Shown here one piece after another: positions 27,001 to 41,900 of a stretch of DNA of 64,000 bases; the first letter of the stretch is position 1; each line of letters opens with the position of its first letter. The notes beneath the pieces are model-generated. The model had not been told where the DNA came from. It did no database searches and worked only from the letters and a program-made list of their open reading frames with translations. This stretch comes from Tachypleus tridentatus (Eukaryota; Arthropoda; Merostomata; Xiphosura; Limulidae), in contig NC_134832.1 in the NCBI RefSeq assembly GCF_004210375.1, forward strand, positions 155,741,592 through 155,805,591. The letters are read 5' to 3'. Made by a program: the position numbers and the translations under genes.

Positions 27001-30000
27001 TCACCACTGTACACTTTTGTAAATCGAGCATTTTTCATAGTATATTTTACTCATCTTGTTTTACTATAACGTTTCACCACTGTACACTTTTGTAAATCGA
27101 GCATTTTTCATAGTATATTTTACTCATCTTGTTTTACTATAACGTTTCACCACTGTACACTTTTGTAAATCGAGCATTTTTCATAGTATATTTTACTCAT
27201 CTTGTTTTACTATAACGTTTCACCACTGTACACTTTTGTAAATCGAGCATTTTTCATAGTATATTTTACTCATCTTGTTTTACTATAACGTTTCACCACT
27301 GTACACTTTTGTAAATCGAGCATTTTTCATAGTATATTTTACTCATCTTGTTTTACTATAACGTTTCACCACTGTACACTTTTGTAAATCGAGCATTTTT
27401 CATAGTATATTTTACTCATCTTGTTTTACTATAACGTTTCACCACTGTACACTTTTGTAAATCGAGCATTTTTCATAGTATATTTTACTCATCTTGTTTT
27501 ACTATAACGTTTCACCACTGTACACTTTGTAAATCGAGCATTTTTCATAGTATATTTTACTCATCTTGTTTTACTATAACGTTTCACCACTGTACACTTT
27601 TGTAAATCGAGCATTTTTCATAGTATATTTTACTCATCTTGTTTTACTATAACGTTTCACCACTGTACACTTTTGTAAATCGAGCATTTTTCATAGTATA
27701 TTTTACTCATCTTGTTTTACTATAACGTTTCACCACTGTACACTTTTGTAAATCGAGCATTTTTCATAGTATATTTTACTCATCTTGTTTTTACTATAAC
27801 GTTTCACCACTGTACACTTTTGTAAATCGAGCATTTTTCATAGTATATTTTACTCATCTTGTTTTACTATAACGTTTCACCACTGTACACTTTTGTAAAT
27901 CGAGCATTTTTCATAGTATATTTTACTCATCTTGTTTTACTATAACGTTTCACCACTGTACACTTTTGTAAATCGAGCATTTTTCATAGTATATTTTACT
28001 CATCTTGTTTTACTATAACGTTTCACCACTGTACACTTTTGTAAATCGAGCATTTTTCATAGTATATTTTACTCATCTTGTTTTACTATAACGTTTCACC
28101 ACTGTACACTTTGTAAATCGAGCATTTTTCATAGTATATTTTACTCATCTTGTTTTACTATAACGTTTCACCACTGTACACTTTTGTAAATCGAGCATTT
28201 TTCATAGTATATTTTACTCATCTTGTTTTACTATAACGTTTCACCACTGTACACTTTTGTAAATCGAGCATTTTTCATAGTATATTTTACTCATCTTGTT
28301 TTACTATAACGTTTCACCACTGTACACTTTTGTAAATCGAGCATTTTTCATAGTATATTTTACTCATCTTGTTTTACTATAACGTTTCACCACTGTACAC
28401 TTTTGTAAATCGAGCATTTTTCATAGTATATTTTACTCATCTTGTTTTACTATAACGTTTCACCACTGTACACTTTTGTAAATCGAGCATTTTTCATAGT
28501 ATATTTTACTCATCTTGTTTTACTATAACGTTTCACCACTGTACACTTTTGTAAATCGAGCATTTTTCATAGTATATTTTACTCATCTTGTTTTACTATA
28601 ACGTTTCACCACTGTACACTTTTGTAAATCGAGCATTTTTCATAGTATATTTTACTCATCTTGTTTTACTATAACGTTTCACCACTGTACACTTTTGTAA
28701 ATCGAGCATTTTTCATAGTATATTTTACTCATCTTGTTTTACTATAACGTTTCACCACTGTACACTTTTGTAAATCGAGCATTTTTCATAGTATATTTTA
28801 CTCATCTTGTTTTACTATAACGTTTCACCACTGTACACTTTGTAAATCGAGCATTTTTCATAGTATATTTTACTCATCTTGTTTTACTATAACGTTTCAC
28901 CACTGTACACTTTTGTAAATCGAGCATTTTTCATAGTATATTTTACTCATCTTGTTTTACTATAACGTTTCACCACTGTACACTTTTGTAAATCGAGCAT
29001 TTTTCATAGTATATTTTACTCATCTTGTTTTACTATAACGTTTCACCACTGTACACTTTTGTAAATCGAGCATTTTTCATAGTATATTTTACTCATCTTG
29101 TTTTACTATAACGTTTCACCACTGTACACTTTTGTAAATCGAGCATTTTTCATAGTATATTTTACTCATCTTGTTTTACTATAACGTTTCACCACTGTAC
29201 ACTTTTGTAAATCGAGCATTTTTCATAGTATATTTTACTCATCTTGTTTTACTATAACGTTTCACCACTGTACACTTTTGTAAATCGAGCATTTTTCATA
29301 GTATATTTTACTCATCTTGTTTTACTATAACGTTTCACCACTGTACACTTTTGTAAATCGAGCATTTTTCATAGTATATTTTACTCATCTTGTTTTACTA
29401 TAACGTTTCACCACTGTACACTTTTGTAAATCGAGCATTTTTCATAGTATATTTTACTCATCTTGTTTTACTATAACGTTTCACCACTGTACACTTTTGT
29501 AAATCGAGCATTTTTCATAGTATATTTTACTCATCTTGTTTTACTATAACGTTTCACCACTGTACACTTTTGTAAATCGAGCATTTTTCATAGTATATTT
29601 TACTCATCTTGTTTTACTATAACGTTTCACCACTGTACACTTTTGTAAATCGAGCATTTTTCATAGTATATTTTACTCATCTTGTTTTACTATAACGTTT
29701 CACCACTGTACACTTTTGTAAATCGAGCATTTTTCATAGTATATTTTACTCATCTTGTTTTACTATAACGTTTCACCACTGTACACTTTTGTAAATCGAG
29801 CATTTTTCATAGTATATTTTACTCATCTTGTTTTACTATAACGTTTCACCACTGTACACTTTTGTAAATCGAGCATTTTTCATAGTATATTTTACTCATC
29901 TTGTTTTACTATAACGTTTCACCACTGTACACTTTTGTAAATCGAGCATTTTTCATAGTATATTTTACTCATCTTGTTTTACTATAACGTTTCACCACTG

Positions 30001-33000
30001 TACACTTTTGTAAATCGAGCATTTTTCATAGTATATTTTACTCATCTTGTTTTACTATAACGTTTCACCACTGTACACTTTTGTAAATCGAGCATTTTTC
30101 ATAGTATATTTTACTCATCTTGTTTTACTATAACGTTTCACCACTGTACACTTTTGTAAATCGAGCATTTTTCATAGTATATTTTACTCATCTTGTTTTA
30201 CTATAACGTTTCACCACTGTACACTTTTGTAAATCGAGCATTTTTCATAGTATATTTTACTCATCTTGTTTTACTATAACGTTTCACCACTGTACACTTT
30301 TGTAAATCGAGCATTTTTCATAGTATATTTTACTCATCTTGTTTTACTATAACGTTTCACCACTGTACACTTTTGTAAATCGAGCATTTTTCATAGTATA
30401 TTTTACTCATCTTGTTTTACTATAACGTTTCACCACTGTACACTTTTGTAAATCGAGCATTTTTCATAGTATATTTTACTCATCTTGTTTTACTATAACG
30501 TTTCACCACTGTACACTTTTGTAAATCGAGCATTTTTCATAGTATATTTTACTCATCTTGTTTTACTATAACGTTTCACCACTGTACACTTTTGTAAATC
30601 GAGCATTTTTCATAGTATATTTTACTCATCTTGTACACTTTTTTACTATAACGTTTCACCACTGTACACTTTTGTAAATCGAGCATTTTTCATAGTATAT
30701 TTTACTCATCTTGTTTTACTATAACGTTTCACCACTGTACACTTTTGTAAATCGAGCATTTTTCATAGTATATTTTACTCATCTTGTTTTACTATAACGT
30801 TTCACCACTGTACACTTTTGTAAATCGAGCATTTTTCATAGTATATTTTACTCATCTTGTTTTACTATAACGTTTCACCACTGTACACTTTTGTAAATCG
30901 AGCATTTTTCATAGTATATTTTACTCATCTTGTTTTACTATAACGTTTCACCACTGTACACTTTTGTAAATCGAGCATTTTTCATAGTATATTTTACTCA
31001 TCTTGTTTTACTATAACGTTTCACCACTGTACACTTTTGTAAATCGAGCATTTTTCATAGTATATTTTACTCATCTTGTTTTACTATAACGTTTCACCAC
31101 TGTACACTTTGTAAATCGAGCATTTTTCATAGTATATTTTACTCATCTTGTTTTACTATAACGTTTCACCACTGTACACTTTTGTAAATCGAGCATTTTT
31201 CATAGTATATTTTACTCATCTTGTTTTACTATAACGTTTCACCACTGTACACTTTTGTAAATCGAGCATTTTTCATAGTATATTTTACTCATCTTGTTTT
31301 ACTATAACGTTTCACCACTGTACACTTTTGTAAATCGAGCATTTTTCATAGTATATTTTACTCATCTTGTTTTACTATAACGTTTCACCACTGTACACTT
31401 TTGTAAATCGAGCATTTTTCATAGTATATTTTACTCATCTTGTTTTACTATAACGTTTCACCACTGTACACTTTTGTAAATCGAGCATTTTTCATAGTAT
31501 ATTTTACTCATCTTGTTTTACTATAACGTTTCACCACTGTACACTTTTGTAAATCGAGCATTTTTCATAGTATATTTTACTCATCTTGTTTTACTATAAC
31601 GTTTCACCACTGTACACTTTTGTAAATCGAGCATTTTTCATAGTATATTTTACTCATCTTGTTTTACTATAACGTTTCACCACTGTACACTTTTGTAAAT
31701 CGAGCATTTTTCATAGTATATTTTACTCATCTTGTTTTACTATAACGTTTCACCACTGTACACTTTTGTAAATCGAGCATTTTTCATAGTATATTTTACT
31801 CATCTTGTTTTACTATAACGTTTCACCACTGTACACTTTTGTAAATCGAGCATTTTTCATAGTATATTTTACTCATCTTGTTTTACTATAACGTTTCACC
31901 ACTGTACACTTTTGTAAATCGAGCATTTTTCATAGTATATTTTACTCATCTTGTTTTACTATAACGTTTCACCACTGTACACTTTTGTAAATCGAGCATT
32001 TTTCATAGTATATTTTACTCATCTTGTTTTACTATAACGTTTCACCACTGTACACTTTTGTAAATCGAGCATTTTTCATAGTATATTTTACTCATCTTGT
32101 TTTACTATAACGTTTCACCACTGTACACTTTTGTAAATCGAGCATTTTTCATAGTATATTTTACTCATCTTGTTTTACTATAACGTTTCACCACTGTACA
32201 CTTTTGTAAATCGAGCATTTTTCATAGTATATTTTACTCATCTTGTTTTACTATAACGTTTCACCACTGTACACTTTGTAAATCGAGCATTTTTCATAGT
32301 ATATTTTACTCATCTTGTTTTACTATAACGTTTCACCACTGTACACTTTTGTAAATCGAGCATTTTTCATAGTATATTTTACTCATCTTGTTTTACTATA
32401 ACGTTTCACCACTGTACACTTTTGTAAATCGAGCATTTTTCATAGTATATTTTACTCATCTTGTTTTACTATAACGTTTCACCACTGTACACTTTTGTAA
32501 ATCGAGCATTTTTCATAGTATATTTTACTCATCTTGTTTTACTATAACGTTTCACCACTGTACACTTTTGTAAATCGAGCATTTTTCATAGTATATTTTA
32601 CTCATCTTGTTTTACTATAACGTTTCACCACTGTACACTTTTGTAAATCGAGCATTTTTCATAGTATATTTTACTCATCTTGTTTTACTATAACGTTTCA
32701 CCACTGTACACTTTTGTAAATCGAGCATTTTTCATAGTATATTTTACTCATCTTGTTTTACTATAACGTTTCACCACTGTACACTTTTGTAAATCGAGCA
32801 TTTTTCATAGTATATTTTACTCATCTTGTTTTACTATAACGTTTCACCACTGTACACTTTTGTAAATCGAGCATTTTTCATAGTATATTTTACTCATCTT
32901 GTTTTACTATAACGTTTCACCACTGTACACTTTTGTAAATCGAGCATTTTTCATAGTATATTTTACTCATCTTGTTTTACTATAACGTTTCACCACTGTA

Positions 33001-35855
33001 CACTTTTGTAAATCGAGCATTTTTCATAGTATATTTTACTCATCTTGTTTTACTATAACGTTTCACCACTGTACACTTTTGTAAATCGAGCATTTTTCAT
33101 AGTATATTTTACTCATCTTGTTTTACTATAACGTTTCACCACTGTACACTTTTGTAAATCGAGCATTTTTCATAGTATATTTTACTCATCTTGTTTTACT
33201 ATAACGTTTCACCACTGTACACTTTTGTAAATCGAGCATTTTTCATAGTATATTTTACTCATCTTGTTTTACTATAACGTTTCACCACTGTACACTTTTG
33301 TAAATCGAGCATTTTTCATAGTATATTTTACTCATCTTGTTTTACTATAACGTTTCACCACTGTACACTTTTGTAAATCGAGCATTTTTCATAGTATATT
33401 TTACTCATCTTGTTTTACTATAACGTTTCACCACTGTACACTTTTGTAAATCGAGCATTTTTCATAGTATATTTTACTCATCTTGTTTTACTATAACGTT
33501 TCACCACTGTACACTTTTGTAAATCGAGCATTTTTCATAGTATATTTTACTCATCTTGTTTTACTATAACGTTTCACCACTGTACACTTTTGTAAATCGA
33601 GCATTTTTCATAGTATATTTTACTCATCTTGTTTTACTATAACGTTTCACCACTGTACACTTTTGTAAATCGAGCATTTTTCATAGTATATTTTACTCAT
33701 CTTGTTTTACTATAACGTTTCACCACTGTACACTTTTGTAAATCGAGCATTTTTCATAGTATATTTTACTCATCTTGTTTTACTATAACGTTTCACCACT
33801 GTACACTTTTGTAAATCGAGCATTTTCATAGTATATTTTACTCATCTTTTTTACTATAACGTTTCACCACTGTACACTTTTGTAAATCGAGCATTTTTCA
33901 TAGTATATTTTACTCATCTTGTTTTACTATAACGTTTCACCACTGTACACTTTTGTAAATCGAGCATTTTTCATAGTATATTTTACTCATCTTGTTTTAC
34001 TATAACGTTTCACCACTGTACACTTTTGTAAATCGAGCATTTTTCATAGTATATTTTACTCATCTTGTTTTACTATAACGTTTCACCACTGTACACTTTT
34101 GTAAATCGAGCATTTTTCATAGTATATTTTACTCATCTTGTTTTACTATAACGTTTCACCACTGTACACTTTTGTAAATCGAGCATTTTTCATAGTATAT
34201 TTTACTCATCTTGTTTTACTATAACGTTTCACCACTGTACACTTTTGTAAATCGAGCATTTTTCATAGTATATTTTACTCATCTTGTTTTACTATAACGT
34301 TTCACCACTGTACACTTTTGTAAATCGAGCATTTTTCATAGTATATTTTACTCATCTTGTTTTACTATAACGTTTCACCACTGTACACTTTTGTAAATCG
34401 AGCATTTTTCATAGTATATTTTACTCATCTTGTTTTACTATAACGTTTCACCACTGTACACTTTTGTAAATCGAGCATTTTTCATAGTATATTTTACTCA
34501 TCTTGTTTTACTATAACGTTTCACCACTGTACACTTTTGTAAATCGAGCATTTTTCATAGTATATTTTACTCATCTTGTTTTACTATAACGTTTCACCAC
34601 TGTACACTTTGTAAATCGAGCATTTTTCATAGTATATTTTACTCATCTTGTTTTACTATAACGTTTCACCACTGTACACTTTTGTAAATCGAGCATTTTT
34701 CATAGTATATTTTACTCATCTTGTTTTACTATAACGTTTCACCACTGTACACTTTTGTAAATCGAGCATTTTTCATAGTATATTTTACTCATCTTGTTTT
34801 ACTATAACGTTTCACCACTGTACACTTTTGTAAATCGAGCATTTTTCATAGTATATTTTACTCATCTTGTTTTACTATAACGTTTCACCACTGTACACTT
34901 TTGTAAATCGAGCATTTTTCATAGTATATTTTACTCATCTTGTTTTACTATAACGTTTCACCACTGTACACTTTTGTAAATCGAGCATTTTTCATAGTAT
35001 ATTTTACTCATCTTGTTTTACTATAACGTTTCACCACTGTACACTTTTGTAAATCGAGCATTTTTCATAGTATATTTTACTCATCTTGTTTTACTATAAC
35101 GTTTCACCACTGTACACTTTTGTAAATCGAGCATTTTCATAGTATATTTTACTCATCTTGTTTTACTATAACGTTTCACCACTGTACACTTTTGTAAATC
35201 GAGCATTTTTCATAGTATATTTTACTCATCTTGTTTTACTATAACGTTTCACCACTGTACACTTTTGTAAATCGAGCATTTTTCATAGTATATTTTACTC
35301 ATCTTGTTTTACTATAACGTTTCACCACTGTACACTTTTGTAAATCGAGCATTTTTCATAGTATATTTTACTCATCTTGTTTTACTATAACGTTTCACCA
35401 CTGTACACTTTTGTAAATCGAGCATTTTTCATAGTATATTTTACTCATCTTGTTTTACTATAACGTTTCACCACTGTACACTTTTGTAAATCGAGCATTT
35501 TTCATAGTATATTTTACTCATCTTGTTTTACTATAACGTTTCACCACTGTACACTTTTGTAAATCGAGCATTTTTCATAGTATATTTTACTCATCTTGTT
35601 TTACTATAACGTTTCACCACTGTACACTTTTGTAAATCGAGCATTTTTCATAGTATATTTTACTCATCTTGTTTTACTATAACGTTTCACCACTGTACAC
35701 TTTTGTAAATCGAGCATTTTTCATAGTATATTTTACTCATCTTGTTTTACTATAACGTTTCACCACTGTACACTTTTGTAAATCGAGCATTTTTCATAGT
35801 ATATTTTACTCATCTTGTTTTACTATAACGTTTCACCACTGTACACTTTTGTAAA
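12091..35855 (+). repeat. satellite core: about 325 near-identical T-type units
   Basis: By eye I find no C- or G-type unit in this 23.8-kb stretch. Departures from the 73-bp consensus are rare: single-T deletions (for example near 14820, 14965, 15912, 17448, 27528, 28112, 31108, 32275 and 34610), and small insertions near 26767 and 30633. Such uniformity implies very recent amplification or strong homogenisation, or a consensus artefact of assembly. Confidence 0.85.
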
Positions 35856-35945
35856 TCGCATTTTTCATAGCATCTTGTTTTCTATAACGTTTATACATTT
35901 TACATTTTTCATAGTATATTTTATCATCTTGTTTTACTATAACGT
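35856..35945 (+). repeat. scrambled patch inside the satellite
   Basis: Over about 90 bp the unit is broken by several deletions and rearranged pieces: GTAAATCGCATTTTTC lacks the GAG, CATAGCATCTTG skips a block, and a TTTATACATTTTACATT stretch is unlike any unit. The patch separates uniform T-type units on the left from mixed G-, C- and T-type units on the right. An apparent 66-codon reading frame at 35815-36015 exists only because these indels remove stops; it is not a gene. Confidence 0.85.
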
Positions 35946-38900
35946 TTCACCACTGTACACTTTTGTAAATCGAGCATTTTTCATAGTATATTTTACTCAT
36001 CTTGGTTTACTATAACGTTTCACCACTGTACACTTTGTAAATCGAGCATTTTTCATAGTATATTTTACTCATCTTGCTTTACTATAACGTTTCACCACTG
36101 TACACTTTTGTAAATCGAGCATTTTTCATAGTATATTTTACTCATCTTGTTTTACTATAACGTTTCACCACTGTACACTTTTGTAAATCGAGCATTTTTC
36201 ATAGTATATTTTACTCATCTTGCTTTACTATAACGTTTCACCACTGTACACTTTTGTAAATCGAGCATTTTTCATAGTATATTTTACTCATCTTGCTTTA
36301 CTATAACGTTTCACCACTGTACACTTTGTAAATCGAGCATTTTTCATAGTATATTTTACTCATCTTGCTTTACTATAACGTTTCACCACTGTACACTTTT
36401 GTAAATCGAGCATTTTTCATAGTATATTTTACTCATCTTGTTTTACTATAACGTTTCACCACTGTACACTTTTGTAAATCGAGCATTTTTCATAGTATAT
36501 TTTACTCATCTTGTTTTACTATAACGTTTCACCACTGTACACTTTTGTAAATCGAGCATTTTTCATAGTATATTTTACTCATCTTGTTTTACTATAACGT
36601 TTCACCACTGTACACTTTTGTAAATCGAGCATTTTTCATAGTATATTTTACTCATCTTGTTTTACTATAACGTTTCACCACTGTACACTTTTGTAAATCG
36701 AGCATTTTTCATAGTATATTTTACTCATCTTGTTTTACTATAACGTTTCACCACTGTACACTTTTGTAAATCGAGCATTTTTCATAGTATATTTTACTCA
36801 TCTTGTTTTACTATAACGTTTCACCACTGTACACTTTTGTAAATCGAGCATTTTTCATAGTATATTTTACTCATCTTGTTTTACTATAACGTTTCACCAC
36901 TGTACACTTTTGTAAATCGAGCATTTTTCATAGTATATTTTACTCATCTTGTTTTACTATAACGTTTCACCACTGTACACTTTTGTAAATCGAGCATTTT
37001 TCATAGTATATTTTACTCATCTTGTTTTACTATAACGTTTCACCACTGTACACTTTTGTAAATCGAGCATTTTTCATAGTATATTTTACTCATCTTGTTT
37101 TACTATAACGTTTCACCACTGTACACTTTTGTAAATCGAGCATTTTTCATAGTATATTTTACTCATCTTGTTTTACTATAACGTTTCACCACTGTACACT
37201 TTTGTAAATCGAGCATTTTTCATAGTATATTTTACTCATCTTGTTTTACTATAACGTTTCACCACTGTACACTTTTGTAAATCGAGCATTTTTCATAGTA
37301 TATTTTACTCATCTTGTTTTTACTATAACGTTTCACCACTGTCACACTTTTGTAAATCGAGCATTTTTCATAGTATATTTTACTCATCTTGTTTTACTAT
37401 AACGTTTCACCACTGTACACTTTTGTAAATCGAGCATTTTTCATAGTATATTTTACTCATCTTGTTTTACTATAACGTTTCACCACTGTACACTTTTGTA
37501 AATCGAGCATTTTTCATAGTATATTTTACTCATCTTGTTTTACTATAACGTTTCACCACTGTACACTTTTGTAAATCGAGCATTTTTCATAGTATATTTT
37601 ACTCATCTTGTTTTACTATAACGTTTCACCACTGTACACTTTTGTAAATCGAGCATTTTTCATAGTATATTTTACTCATCTTGTTTTACTATAACGTTTC
37701 ACCACTGTACACTTTTGTAAATCGAGCATTTTTCATAGTATATTTTACTCATCTTGTTTTACTATAACGTTTCACCACTGTACACTTTTGTAAATCGAGC
37801 ATTTTTCATAGTATATTTTACTCATCTTGTTTTACTATAACGTTTCACCACTGTACACTTTGTAAATCGAGCATTTTTCATAGTATATTTTACTCATCTT
37901 GTTTTACTATAACGTTTCACCACTGTACACATTTTTTGTAAATCGAGCATTTTTCATAGTATATTTTACTCATCTTGTTTTACTATAACGTTTCACCACT
38001 GTACACTTTTGTAAATCGAGCATTTTTCATAGTATATTTTACTCATCTTGTTTTACTATAACGTTTCACCACTGTACACTTTTGTAAATCGAGCATTTTT
38101 CATAGTATATTTTACTCATCTTGTTTTACTATAACGTTTCACCACTGTACACTTTTGTAAATCGAGCATTTTTCATAGTATATTTTACTCATCTTGTTTT
38201 ACTATAACGTTTCACCACTGTACACTTTTGTAAATCGAGCATTTTTCATAGTATATTTTACTCATCTTGTTTTACTATAACGTTTCACCACTGTACACTT
38301 TTGTAAATCGAGCATTTTTCATAGTATATTTTACTCATCTTGTTTTTACTATAACGTTTCACCACTGTACACTTTTGTAAATCGAGCATTTTTCATAGTA
38401 TATTTTACTCATCTTGTTTTACTATAACGTTTCACCACTGTACACTTTTGTAAATCGAGCATTTTTCATAGTATATTTTACTCATCTTGTTTTACTATAA
38501 CGTTTCACCACTGTACACTTTTGTAAATCGAGCATTTTTCATAGTATATTTTACTCATCTTGTTTTACTATAACGTTTCACCACTGTACACTTTTGTAAA
38601 TCGAGCATTTTTCATAGTATATTTTACTCATCTTGTTTTACTATAACGTTTCACCACTGTACACTTTTGTAAATCGAGCATTTTTCATAGTATATTTTAC
38701 TCATCTTGTTTTACTATAACGTTTCACCACTGTACACTTTGTAAATCGAGCATTTTTCATAGTATATTTTACTCATCTTGTTTTACTATAACGTTTCACC
38801 ACTGTACACTTTTGTAAATCGAGCATTTTTCATAGTATATTTTACTCATCTTGTTTTACTATAACGTTTCACCACTGTACACTTTTGTAAATCGAGCATT

Positions 38901-41900
38901 TTTCATAGTATATTTTACTCATCTTGTTTTACTATAACGTTTCACCACTGTACACTTTTGTAAATCGAGCATTTTTCATAGTATATTTTACTCATCTTGT
39001 TTTACTATAACGTTTCACCACTGTACACTTTTGTAAATCGAGCATTTTTCATAGTATATTTTACTCATCTTGTTTTACTATAACGTTTCACCACTGTACA
39101 CTTTTGTAAATCGAGCATTTTTCATAGTATATTTTACTCATCTTGCTTTACTATAACGTTTCACCACTGTACACTTTTGTAAATGGAGCATTTTTCATAG
39201 TATATTTTACTCATCTTGGTTTACTATAACGTTTGACCACTGTACACTTTGTAAATCGAGCATTTTTCATAGTATATTTTACTCATCTTGCTTTACTATA
39301 ACGTTTCACCACTGTACACTTTTGTAAATCGAGCATTTTTCATAGTATATTTTACTCATCTTGTTTTACTATAACGTTTCACCACTGTACACTTTTGTAA
39401 ATCGAGCATTTTTCATAGTATATTTTACTCATCTTGGTTTACTATAACGTTTGACCACTGTACACTTTGTAAATCGAGCATTTTTCATAGTATATTTTAC
39501 TCATCTTGCTTTACTATAACGTTTGACCACTGTACACTTTTGTAAATCGAGCATTTTTCATAGTATATTTTACTCATCTTGTTTTACTATAACGTTTCAC
39601 CACTGTACACTTTTGTAAATCGAGCATTTTTCATAGTATATTTTACTCATCTTGTTTTACTATAACGTTTCACCACTGTACACTTTTGTAAATCGAGCAT
39701 TTTTCATAGTATATTTTACTCATCTTGTTTTACTATAACGTTTCACCACTGTACACTTTTGTAAATCGAGCATTTTTCATAGTATATTTTACTCATCTTG
39801 TTTTACTATAACGTTTCACCACTGTACACTTTTGTAAATCGAGCATTTTTCATAGTATATTTTACTCATCTTGTTTTACTATAACGTTTCACCACTGTAC
39901 ACTTTTGTAAATCGAGCATTTTTCATAGTATATTTTACTCATCTTGTTTTACTATAACGTTTCACCACTGTACACTTTTGTAAATCGAGCATTTTTCATA
40001 GTATATTTTACTCATCTTGTTTTACTATAACGTTTCACCACTGTACACTTTTGTAAATCGAGCATTTTTCATAGTATATTTTACTCATCTTGTTTTACTA
40101 TAACGTTTCACCACTGTACACTTTTGTAAATCGAGCATTTTTCATAGTATATTTTACTCATCTTGTTTTACTATAACGTTTCACCACTGTACACTTTTGT
40201 AAATCGAGCATTTTTCATAGTATATTTTACTCATCTTGTTTTACTATAACGTTTCACCACTGTACACTTTTGTAAATCGAGCATTTTTCATAGTATATTT
40301 TACTCATCTTGTTTTACTATAACGTTTCACCACTGTACACTTTTGTAAATCGAGCATTTTTCATAGTATATTTTACTCATCTTGTTTTTACTATAACGTT
40401 TCACCACTGTACACTTTTGTAAATCGAGCATTTTTCATAGTATATTTTACTCATCTTGTTTTACTATAACGTTTCACCACTGTACACTTTTGTAAATCGA
40501 GCATTTTTCATAGTATATTTTACTCATCTTGTTTTACTATAACGTTTCACCACTGTACACTTTTGTAAATCGAGCATTTTTCATAGTATATTTTACTCAT
40601 CTTGTTTTACTATAACGTTTCACCACTGTACACTTTTGTAAATCGAGCATTTTTCATAGTATATTTTACTCATCTTGTTTTACTATAACGTTTCACCACT
40701 GTACACTTTTGTAAATCGAGCATTTTTCATAGTATATTTTACTCATCTTGTTTTACTATAACGTTTCACCACTGTACACTTTTGTAAATCGAGCATTTTT
40801 CATAGTATATTTTACTCATCTTGTTTTACTATAACGTTTCACCACTGTACACTTTTGTAAATCGAGCATTTTTCATAGTATATTTTACTCATCTTGTTTT
40901 ACTATAACGTTTCACCACTGTACACTTTTGTAAATCGAGCATTTTTCATAGTATATTTTACTCATCTTGTTTTACTATAACGTTTCACCACTGTACACTT
41001 TTGTAAATCGAGCATTTTTCATAGTATATTTTACTCATCTTGCTTTACTCTAACGTTTCACCACTGTACACTTTTGTAAATGGAGCATTTTTCATAGTAT
41101 ATTTTACTCATCTTGGTTTACTATAACGTTTGACCACTGTACACTTTGTAAATCGAGCATTTTTCATAGTATATTTTAATCTTGTTTTACTATAACGTTT
41201 GACCACTGTACACTTTGTAAATCGAGCATTTTTCATAGTATATTTTACTCATCTTGCTTTACTATAACGTTTCACCACTGTACACTTTTGTAAATCGAGT
41301 ATTTTTCATAGTATATTTTACTCATCTTGTATATTTTACTTTTACTATAACGTTTCACCACTGTACACTTTTGTAAATCGAGCATTTTTCATAGTATATT
41401 TTACTCATCTTGTTTTACTATAACGTTTCACCACTGTACACTTTTGTAAATCGAGCATTTTTCATAGTATATTTTACTCATCTTGTTTTACTATAACGTT
41501 TCACCACTGTACACTTTTGTAAATCGAGCATTTTTCATAGTATATTTTACTCATCTTGCTTTTACTATAACGTTTCACCACTGTACACTTTTGTAAATCG
41601 AGCATTTTCATAGTATATTTTACTCATCTTGTTTTACTATAACGTTTCACCACTGTACACTTTTGTAAATCGAGCATTTTTCATAGTATATTTTACTCAT
41701 CTTGTTTTACTATAACGTTTCACCACTGTACACTTTTGTAAATCGAGCATTTTTCATAGTATATTTTACTCATCTTGTTTTACTATAACGTTTCACCACT
41801 GTACACTTTGTAAATCGAGCATTTTTCATAGTATATTTTACTCATCTTGTTTTACTATAACGTTTCACCACTGTACACTTTTGTAAATCGAGCATTTTTC

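Noticed and set aside
35815..36015. 66-residue open frame inside the satellite
   Set aside because: It is created by the indels of the scrambled patch at 35856-35945; it translates satellite units and has no independent support.
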